From positions 108,385 to 172,384 of the forward strand of contig NZ_BBXC01000022.1 of assembly GCF_001570525.1 (NCBI RefSeq): a stretch of DNA of 64,000 nucleotides. The letters are read 5' to 3'. Both the position numbers and the translations under genes were made by a program. Shown piece by piece: positions 58,110 through 64,000 of the stretch. A model generated the notes under the pieces. It searched no databases. It saw only the letters and a program-made list of their open reading frames with translations, and had not been told where the DNA came from. This stretch comes from Herbidospora sakaeratensis (lineage in GTDB: Bacteria > Actinomycetota > Actinomycetes > Streptosporangiales > Streptosporangiaceae). Position 1 is the first letter of the stretch. Every line of letters starts with the position of its first letter.

Positions 58110-60566
58110 TCACGAGGCGAGCTGGCGGGTGATGGTCGGGTCGGTGATCGCGGTGTCGGCGGCGAGCAGGAACGCCTTCGACAGGATGATCGACAACATG
58201 CCGCCGTCCTCCTCGAACGGCAGGAACACCTGCTGCTCCGGGCGGCCGGGCACGATGCACAGGTAGGCGTCGTTGGGTTCCATCAGGATGTTGCCGGACC
58301 CCAGGTGGATCTTGTAGGTGCGCAGGTCACCGCGCACCCGCAGGAACCGCTCGGTCAGCTCGGCGCGCCCGGCGAGGCTCAGCCGGGGCAGCAGGCGGGC
58401 CAGCGCGTCGCGGCGCGTGCGCGCCGTCTCGGTCAGCTCGCCGAAGCCGTGGGAGCGCCAGTAGTCCTCGTGGCCCGCGACCACCTGCGGGTCGAGGCCG
58501 ATGGAGGTGACGCCCACGGCCAGGTCGGCGTCGCGCAGCGCCTCCGACAACACCAGCGGCGGCACCTCGGCCAGCGGCAGACCCTCGCGGGCGTAGCCGT
58601 AGACGTCGGTTTCATCCTGGTCGGCGCGGTAGAAGCGGATCTGCTCACTGGCGCAGAAGGACGCCGTGCCCCAGCCGTCGGCCTCGGGGTCGGCGTTGAC
58701 CGACATGTCCCAGCGGACCCGGTAGCCGGACAGCTCCTTGACCGCCGCGCCCTGGTCGCCGCCGCACTCGTAGTCCCAGTGGCCGATCGACAGGCCCGTC
58801 CAGCCGCGCTGGTTCAGCAGCGCCTTGGCCTGGCCGTAGCGCAGGGTGTGCCCGGCGAACCGGTTGGAGTAGGCGCCGGTCTGCTCCTCGGCCGGGGTGA
58901 GCAGGTAGACCTCGCGGAAGGCCTGCTTGAAGGGCTGCCGCACGCCCGCGTCGAGCAGGTGGTCGCGCCAGGCCCGGACCGTCTCCCGCGTCTCGCCGAT
59001 GGGATGCCACAGGTGAAGAGGGGTGTTCGGATCGGGCTGGATGCGGCGGCCCGCGGGGTCGGTGAGCTCCCAGCCGTCTTCGGTCCGCACCGGGAGGCCG
59101 GCCGGGCCCTGGAGGACGCGCCAGATCAGGGTGCGCGCGTAGAGGCCGGTGACCGGGTGGTCGAGGAAGAACTCGGTCACCTCGTGCCACCGCCAGATCC
59201 GCTCCTCGATCAGGGCGCGCTCCAGGCGGAACCGCTCGGCCGGGAGCAGCTGCCTGAGCTCCTTGAGCGTCGCCTTCAGCTCGGCCAGCGCCGGGTCTTT
59301 CCTGATCGCCGCCGGGGCCGCCTTGACGGTTTTGCCCTTGGCGTTGACGAACTCCAGCGCCTGCGCGCCGGCCCGCAGCCGCACCAGGCAGTCGCCGACC
59401 GGCTCCTCGCGCACCCCGTCGGGGCCGAGCCCGAACGCCGGCACCGTCCGGTCGAGCAGCCGCTCGGGGGAGAGCCCGGCCGCCTCGGCGACCGCGTCGA
59501 GGGCGCGGGCGACCCCGGCCAGCACGGTCTTCTTGCGCACCTTCGCCTGGACGCGGGCCAGGTGGGGCACGGTGTCGAGACCGCCCCGGCTGGCCAGCGC
59601 GCCGACGGCGGCGTTGGCCAGCTTCTCGTCGCGGCAGCTCGCCCCCGAGCCGCCGACGCCGGTCCCGCAGGTCACGGCGCAGTCGCCCAGCAGCGCGGTC
59701 ACCCAGGGTTCGTCGATCAGCCGGCAGGTCCAGATCAGGCCCCGCAGCGGGGTGGCGGTGCGCTCGTGGAGGAAGACGGTGCTGGTCCACTCCTGACCCT
59801 GGTGGCGCAGCGTGACGGGGCCCTCCCGGTGGGCGGACAACCGCTGGAGGATCTCCCGGACCAGGACGACGGCCTCGGGGGTGAGCAGCCTCCCGGCCGT
59901 GGCGAGCCACTTTCCGCTGGGCTTGGCGGCGGTGGCGCCGTTCCAGTGGCGTAACAGCGGGAAGACCCCGGGGGCCGCGAGCGCGGCCCCGAACTCCGTG
60001 AGGAGCTTGGCGGCGAACCGGTCGTGTTCGCCCAGCAGGGTGGCGACCACCGAGCCCGGGTCGGCGTGTTCGGCGAGGAAGTCGTCGAGCCGCCGGGCCG
60101 TCTCGGCGCGGGCCGTCCACTCGTCGTCGCCCACCGCCTTCCGGGCCTCCTCTGCCTGGGCCACGTAGCGTTCGCGCAGCTCGCGCGGGAGCGACGCGGT
60201 CGCCGTGAGCGGCAGGGTCAGCCTGCGGAGCACCGCCTGCGCGGTGCGTTCACGGGTGAGGCTCAACCGCCACAGCAGATCGGTCTCGTCGGCCGTCCAC
60301 CGGAGTTTGCGGCGGGCCACCCGGGAGGCGACCTCGTCGGCGAGGTAGTGGTAGCTGAGCCGGGTCTGACGATGCTGGGCCCAGAGCCCGAGCACCCGCC
60401 ACTGGGCGTCGTCGAAACCGGCCATGCGCAGCCCGAGTCCGGTCTCGCCGAGCGGCTGGCGCGGCCACCGCCACTCGCGCTCGGCGGGGATCGCGGAGGC
60501 CAGCCGCTCGATCTCGGCGAACAGGTCGGTGTGGCCCCAGCGGTCGAGCTCGGCACTGATCTTCAT
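58110..60566 (-). CDS. DUF4132-domain protein
   Basis: 818-residue cytosolic protein. The DUF4132 region lies in the C-terminal half, marked by WHPIGETRETVRAWRDHLL, PFKQAFREVYLLTPAEEQT, LRYGQAKALLNQRGWTGLSI and VFLPFEEDGGMLSIILSKAF. The family includes MolR-like proteins whose function is unknown. It ends three bases after the convergent SNase gene and starts upstream of the tRNA terminator. Confidence 0.82.
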   Translation of the reverse strand: MKISAELDRWGHTDLFAEIERLASAIPAEREWRWPRQPLGETGLGLRMAGFDDAQWRVLGLWAQHRQTRLSYHYLADEVASRVARRKLRWTADETDLLWRLSLTRERTAQAVLRRLTLPLTATASLPRELRERYVAQAEEARKAVGDDEWTARAETARRLDDFLAEHADPGSVVATLLGEHDRFAAKLLTEFGAALAAPGVFPLLRHWNGATAAKPSGKWLATAGRLLTPEAVVLVREILQRLSAHREGPVTLRHQGQEWTSTVFLHERTATPLRGLIWTCRLIDEPWVTALLGDCAVTCGTGVGGSGASCRDEKLANAAVGALASRGGLDTVPHLARVQAKVRKKTVLAGVARALDAVAEAAGLSPERLLDRTVPAFGLGPDGVREEPVGDCLVRLRAGAQALEFVNAKGKTVKAAPAAIRKDPALAELKATLKELRQLLPAERFRLERALIEERIWRWHEVTEFFLDHPVTGLYARTLIWRVLQGPAGLPVRTEDGWELTDPAGRRIQPDPNTPLHLWHPIGETRETVRAWRDHLLDAGVRQPFKQAFREVYLLTPAEEQTGAYSNRFAGHTLRYGQAKALLNQRGWTGLSIGHWDYECGGDQGAAVKELSGYRVRWDMSVNADPEADGWGTASFCASEQIRFYRADQDETDVYGYAREGLPLAEVPPLVLSEALRDADLAVGVTSIGLDPQVVAGHEDYWRSHGFGELTETARTRRDALARLLPRLSLAGRAELTERFLRVRGDLRTYKIHLGSGNILMEPNDAYLCIVPGRPEQQVFLPFEEDGGMLSIILSKAFLLAADTAITDPTITRQLAS

Positions 60567-60616
60567 GGCCGCAATTGATATCAGCGGCGAACGACAATTC
60601 CCGGAGGGCCGCCGCC

Positions 60617-60658
60617 GAAAAGAGAAAATCCCAACCCGGTCGAACCGAGTTGGGATTT
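60617..60658 (-). terminator. Rho-independent terminator of tRNA-Lys
   Basis: AAATCCCAAC (60626-60635) and GTTGGGATTT (60649-60658) form a perfect 10-bp stem extended inside by CGGT/ACCG. On the minus strand the hairpin is followed by TTTCTCTTTTC. It sits four bases past the tRNA 3' end. Confidence 0.85.
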
Positions 60659-60662
60659 CTTC

Positions 60663-60739
60663 TGGTGCGCCGCCAGGGACTCGAACCCCGGACCCGCTGA
60701 TTAAGAGTCAGCTGCTCTAACCAACTGAGCTAGCGGCGC
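60663..60739 (-). tRNA. tRNA-Lys (anticodon CTT), CCA encoded
   Basis: The minus strand gives a full cloverleaf: acceptor GCGCCGC/GCGGCGC, D-arm GCTCAGTTGGTTAGAGC, anticodon arm CTGACTCTTAATCAG with loop CTCTTAA (anticodon CTT), T-arm GGGGTTCGAGTCCC and an encoded CCA end. No integrase or attachment-site duplication lies beside it. Confidence 0.97.
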
Positions 60740-60791
60740 CCGCGAGGAAGACTTTAGCAGCTCCGAGCCCTCCATCGCACATCGATAAGGC

Positions 60792-61433
60792 TCAGCTCTT
60801 CCACGCGCCGGTCGAGAACGGCACCGGCGCAGCCTTGAGGCCGATCCCGTCGCCCCACTTGGTGATGTGGTATTCGATCGGGATGTGGCCGAAGCCGCCG
60901 TTGTTCTTCACGGCGAGCGTCGTCATGTCGAAGGAGCCGCCGGTCAGCTCGGCGAAGGTCTGCCCGTCGAGGTCGAGCATGATGCCGCGCGACGAGGGGT
61001 TGCCGGGGCCGCGGTCGCCGACGAAGAACGGCTTCTTCACGCCCTTGTAGACCACGTAGCCCTCGGTGCCCAGGGGCCAGCTCGGGGAGGCGGCCATGCC
61101 CTTCTGCATCGGCTTGCCGCTGGCGGGCAGGCCCGTGTCGCCGGCGCGGCCGGAGGAGTCGTCCCAGAAGTAGGAGGCGGTGGTCTTGCCGGTCAGCACG
61201 GCCGGCTTGACGAACGAGGGCTCCTTGATCGCGGGCTTGGCCACGGCGGGCGCCTTCGCGAGGGGCTTGACGACGGCGGCCGTCTGCGGGTGGATCCGGA
61301 CGTGGTTCGTGTGCGGAGGTGCGGCCAGGGCGGTGGCGGCGCCGGTGGTGCCCAGTCCCAGGACGGCCAGGCCGGCGGCGGTGAGCGCGGTGGTCACGGT
61401 CTTGTTCTTCAGGATGCCTTTGAGGGCGTACAT
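60792..61433 (-). CDS. Secreted 3D/double-psi beta-barrel protein
   Basis: 213 residues. A Sec-type signal (LKGILKNKTVTTALTAAGLA, cleavage near ALAAPP) is followed by an Ala/Lys/Pro-rich linker and a C-terminal domain with ASYFWDDSSGRAGDTGLP, MAASPSWPLGTEGYVVYKG, FFVGDRGPGN and GIMLDLDGQTFAELTGG, which fits the 3D/RlpA-like double-psi barrel used in cell-wall lytic or binding proteins. No Shine-Dalgarno sequence is visible before the ATG (the preceding bases are pyrimidine-rich). Confidence 0.78.
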   Translation of the reverse strand: MYALKGILKNKTVTTALTAAGLAVLGLGTTGAATALAAPPHTNHVRIHPQTAAVVKPLAKAPAVAKPAIKEPSFVKPAVLTGKTTASYFWDDSSGRAGDTGLPASGKPMQKGMAASPSWPLGTEGYVVYKGVKKPFFVGDRGPGNPSSRGIMLDLDGQTFAELTGGSFDMTTLAVKNNGGFGHIPIEYHITKWGDGIGLKAAPVPFSTGAWKS

Positions 61434-61750
61434 GAAAAAGGGAGATCTTTCCGTACGACGACAGGACTGCCACGCGAGTCATCAGGGGTGGCGTGTCCGG
61501 TGGGCCCCGCGGGCCGTTCCCGGATCCGATGGTCAAGCGCTGTCTCGTGGGTTGGTCAGCACTTGGCAACGAAAGCGACACTAGCCACCAAACCATGACA
61601 TGGCAAACCTAAGACAGTAAAACATCTCAGATAGCCATGAAACGCCCATAAACAAGGGGATTCCGTGGTCAAGCGTGCCGTTTGCCCTCCCGTGACCGGT
61701 CAGGTGTTGGACTTGGAAACGGTAAGGACCCAAGGGATCGGGAGCCCTGG
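61434..61750. other. Intergenic region with a structured leader on the minus strand
   Basis: 317 bases between the secreted barrel gene and the tetR-family gene. On the minus strand, AAGTGCTG/CAGCGCTT (with one G.U pair), TCCGG/CCGGA around a GC-rich inner stem and CACGC/GCGTG can form successive hairpins in what would be the barrel gene's 5' leader. I tested it against the c-di-AMP (ydaO) riboswitch core and did not find it. The right part (61600-61680) is A+T richer and probably holds both divergent promoters. Confidence 0.4.
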
Positions 61751-62350
61751 ATGGAAAGCCTGCTGCAGGGGGCCACGCGTCTCTTCGCCGCGCTCGGGTA
61801 CGACGCCACGACCTTGAAGCAGATCGCCGAGGCGACCGGGATCGACCCGGCCCAGGAGGGGTTCGGGGGGTCCAAGCGGGACCTCTACCTCGCCGTGATC
61901 GAGCGGGCCTCCCGGATCGAGACCGAGGCGCTCGAAGGCGTCGTCAACGACATGATGGCGGCCGACCACATCACGGCCGCGGCGGCCGTGCACGAGATCG
62001 TCGACCGCTACATCGACTTCTGCGTCGCCAACCCCGAGTTCCCGGCCCTGTGGATCCACCGGTGGCTGTACGACGCCGCCGACCTCACCGGCCTGGAGCG
62101 GCAGTACTCCCAGCCGCTGATCACCATGACGACCTCCGTGCTCGAACAGGCCGCCGAGGCCGGATACATCGACGACACGGCCGACATGGAGTACTGCGTG
62201 TGGACGCTGATCTGGTGCGTCCACGGGTTCGTCCAGGGCGGCGTGCTCGACGAGTCGGGCGACCGGCTGGGGGCGGAGAACCCCGAGGTGCTCGCCCGCT
62301 TCCGCCGGCACCTCCACCGGCTGGCCGCGCGGACCCTGAATCTTTCATAG
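61751..62350 (+). CDS. TetR-family transcriptional regulator
   Basis: 199 residues. The helix-turn-helix region reads LLQGATRLFAALGYDATTLK then QIAEATGIDPAQ, with GSKRDLYLAVIERAS closing the domain; the effector part follows with FCVANPEFPALWIHRWLYD. ATG at 61751 has GGGAG six bases before its spacer; a TTG at 61682 would add 23 poorly conserved residues. It precedes the cellulase gene by about 100 bases but the CelR-type site there points to a LacI-family regulator, not this protein. Confidence 0.82.
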   Translation: MESLLQGATRLFAALGYDATTLKQIAEATGIDPAQEGFGGSKRDLYLAVIERASRIETEALEGVVNDMMAADHITAAAAVHEIVDRYIDFCVANPEFPALWIHRWLYDAADLTGLERQYSQPLITMTTSVLEQAAEAGYIDDTADMEYCVWTLIWCVHGFVQGGVLDESGDRLGAENPEVLARFRRHLHRLAARTLNLS

Positions 62351-62415
62351 GCATCCTGGCCGTATCCCGTCGAACCAGGAAACATGCTGTACACCTCGGC
62401 GAAACGAACCCATGT

Positions 62416-62429
62416 TGGGAGCGCTCCCA
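62416..62429. promoter_or_regulatory. CelR/CebR operator
   Basis: TGGGAGCGCTCCCA is the perfect 14-bp palindrome bound by CelR of Thermobifida fusca and related cellobiose-responsive LacI regulators. It lies 29 bases before the cellulase ATG, so cellobiose induction of the downstream gene is expected. Confidence 0.92.
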
Positions 62430-62458
62430 ATCGTGTATGCCGAGGAGAAGAGAAAGCT

Positions 62459-64000
62459 ATGGGACCCCGATTGAGTTCCTGGCGCAGAGCCGCCATGGCG
62501 GCGGCGGCCATGCTGCTGGCCGTCACCGGGCTCGCCGTCATGCAGACGCCGGCGGGCGCTGCGGTCGCCTGCCAGGTCACGTACGCCAAGCAGTGGGACA
62601 ACGGCAGCGGTTTCGGCGCCAACATCACGATCAACAACCTCGGTGACGCGGTGAACCCGTGGCGGCTCACGTACACGTGGCCGGGGAACCAGACGGTCCA
62701 GCAGGGATGGAACGGCACCTGGAGCCAGTCGGGCCAGAACGTGACCGTGGTCGCCCCCTCGTGGGCCGGCGCCCTGGGCTCCGGCCAGTCGGTGCAGATC
62801 GGCTTCAACGGCCAGTTCAGCGGGACCAACACCAACCCGAGTTCGTTCTCCCTGAACGGCACGGTCTGCAACGGCCCGATCACCTCGCCGTCGCCGTCGG
62901 CGTCGCCGAGCCCCACGCAGCAGGCCCTGATCGTGACCCCGACCAGCGTGAGCGTGCCGGAGGGCGGCACCGCCACCTACTCGGTGCGTCTCCAGTCGCA
63001 GCCCAGCTCCAACGTGACCGTGACCACGAGCGCCGGGTCGGGTGACACCAACCTGTCGGTGAGCTCCGGCTCCAGCCTCACGTTCACCAGCAGCAACTGG
63101 AACACCGCCCAGAACGTCACCCTCGCCGCGGCGCAGGACAGCGACTCGACCAACGGCTCGCGGACCTTCACGGTCGCCTCCAGCGGCCTGACCAGCGTCA
63201 ACGTCACCGCAACCGAGGCCGACGACGACGGCACGCAGACGCAGTCGCTGGTCGTCTCCTCGACCTCCGTGACCGTGCCCGAGGGCGGCACCGCCTCCTA
63301 CACCGTCCGCCTCGCGGCCGCGCCGAGCGGCAACGTGAGCGTGACCAACACGGCCGGCTCCGGTGACACCAACATCACCGTCAGCTCGGGCGCCAGCCTG
63401 ACGTTCACCACGTCGAACTGGCAGACCCCGCAGACCGTCACCCTGGCGGCGGCGCAGGACAGCGACCAGACGAACGGCACCCGGCCGATCACCGTCGCCT
63501 CCTCCGGCCTGACCAGCGTCACCGTCACCGCGACCGAGGGCGACGACGACATCGTCAACCCGGGCCGCGTCGACAACCCCTACGCGGGCGCCACCGGTTA
63601 TGTGAACCCCGACTGGTCGGCCAGCGCGGCCTCCGAGCCGGGCGGCGCGGCGGTCGCCAACACCTCCACGGCCATCTGGCTGGACCGGATCGCCGCCATC
63701 ACCAGCGGTTCGGCCGGTAACAACAGCAAGGGCCTGCGTGACCACCTGGACCTGGCCGTCCAGCAGGACGCCGCCAACGGCTCCGCGCCGTTGACGATCC
63801 AGGTCGTGATCTACAACCTGCCCAACCGCGACTGCTCGGCCCTGGCCTCCAACGGTGAGCTCAAGGTCGCCCAGAACGGCCTCAACCGGTACAAGACCGA
63901 GTACATCGACCCGATCGCCTCGATCATGTCCGACACCGCGTACCGCAACCTGCGCATCGTCGCCATCATCGAGATCGACTCGCTGCCGAACCTGGTCACC
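62459..64000 (+). CDS. Modular GH6 cellulase (CBM2, two Calx-beta-like repeats, GH6), 3' end outside window
   Basis: 514 residues visible. A long signal peptide (ends near PAGAAVA), a CBM2 cellulose-binding module (about 36-140, CQVTYAKQWDNGSGFGANI and NPWRLTYTWPG), a Ser/Pro linker, then two repeats of about 104 residues sharing VPEGGTA, SGDTN, LAAAQDSD and ASSGLTSV, and finally the start of a GH6 catalytic domain (NPYAGATGYVNPDWSA, IWLDRIAAI, VVIYNLPNRDCSALAS, IVAIIEIDSLPNLVT). It resembles Cel6B-type exocellulases. GAGGAGAAG precedes the ATG, and the CelR site lies upstream. Confidence 0.93.
   Translation, partial: MGPRLSSWRRAAMAAAAMLLAVTGLAVMQTPAGAAVACQVTYAKQWDNGSGFGANITINNLGDAVNPWRLTYTWPGNQTVQQGWNGTWSQSGQNVTVVAPSWAGALGSGQSVQIGFNGQFSGTNTNPSSFSLNGTVCNGPITSPSPSASPSPTQQALIVTPTSVSVPEGGTATYSVRLQSQPSSNVTVTTSAGSGDTNLSVSSGSSLTFTSSNWNTAQNVTLAAAQDSDSTNGSRTFTVASSGLTSVNVTATEADDDGTQTQSLVVSSTSVTVPEGGTASYTVRLAAAPSGNVSVTNTAGSGDTNITVSSGASLTFTTSNWQTPQTVTLAAAQDSDQTNGTRPITVASSGLTSVTVTATEGDDDIVNPGRVDNPYAGATGYVNPDWSASAASEPGGAAVANTSTAIWLDRIAAITSGSAGNNSKGLRDHLDLAVQQDAANGSAPLTIQVVIYNLPNRDCSALASNGELKVAQNGLNRYKTEYIDPIASIMSDTAYRNLRIVAIIEIDSLPNLVT

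Noticed and set aside
60663..60739. tRNA-Lys as attachment site of an integrated element
   Set aside because: No integrase, excisionase or direct repeat of the tRNA 3' end was seen in the window.
61434..61640. c-di-AMP (ydaO) riboswitch before the secreted barrel gene
   Set aside because: Such switches often precede cell-wall hydrolase genes in actinobacteria and the leader can fold, but the conserved GGGGGACCCA-type core is absent.
1..64000. CRISPR arrays, insertion sequences or replication origin
   Set aside because: No regularly spaced repeats, transposase genes or DnaA-box clusters were found on reading either strand.

Overview
The window is high-GC actinomycete DNA. Tat and Sec exported proteins, OmpR- and NarL-type two-component systems, a GH6 cellulase behind an exact CelR-type operator and dense four-base gene overlaps all fit. 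A Streptosporangiales-like soil actinomycete is my inference; no rRNA or taxonomic marker lies in the window.

Layout. 1-12414: housekeeping and accessory genes (5'-truncated aldehyde dehydrogenase, CynX-type MFS, GDPD, amidohydrolase plus cysteine-dioxygenase pair with a divergent LacI regulator, aromatic amino acid lyase, ApbE, two-component system, OsmC), then a run of hairpins that looks like a structured RNA in front of a NYN-domain nuclease. 12455-27195: one 13-gene minus-strand operon that looks like a benzoxazole pathway. PhzE, PhzD and a DHBA-dehydrogenase-like SDR should make 3-hydroxyanthranilate. A salicylate synthase and a DAHP synthase supply the second aryl acid and flux. An aryl-AMP ligase, a carrier protein, a KAS III-like enzyme and an amidohydrolase would join and cyclise them. 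An A-T didomain, a second KAS III-like protein with Ser for Cys, an FAD monooxygenase and an alpha/beta hydrolase are extra. An exporter and a CGNR-type regulator follow (27331-29368); matching 29-bp inverted repeats sit at both promoters.

29383-42463: two divergent operons of an amino-group carrier protein (AmCP, LysW) pathway. The minus operon has LysW, LysX, LysY, a split transketolase, an acyl-CoA ligase and an acyl-CoA dehydrogenase. The plus operon starts with a protein of HK97-capsid pattern, best read as a family 3 (natural-product) encapsulin, followed by a sulfotransferase, an atypical SDR, a LysZ-LysK fusion, and CysD/CysN for activated sulfate. I consider this the most important part of the window: a protein shell apparently dedicated to carrier-bound amino acid chemistry in which sulfate may act as a leaving group.

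42465-64000: a deletion scar joining two gene remnants, assorted metabolic genes, a small azoline/azole RiPP (TOMM) locus with precursor, fused cyclodehydratase and SagB-like dehydrogenase, a histidine kinase whose whole body is duplicated in one chain plus its response regulator, an SNase/lamin-tail protein, a DUF4132 protein, tRNA-Lys(CTT) with its terminator, a DPBB/3D-like secreted protein, a TetR regulator and the 5' part of a modular GH6 cellulase.
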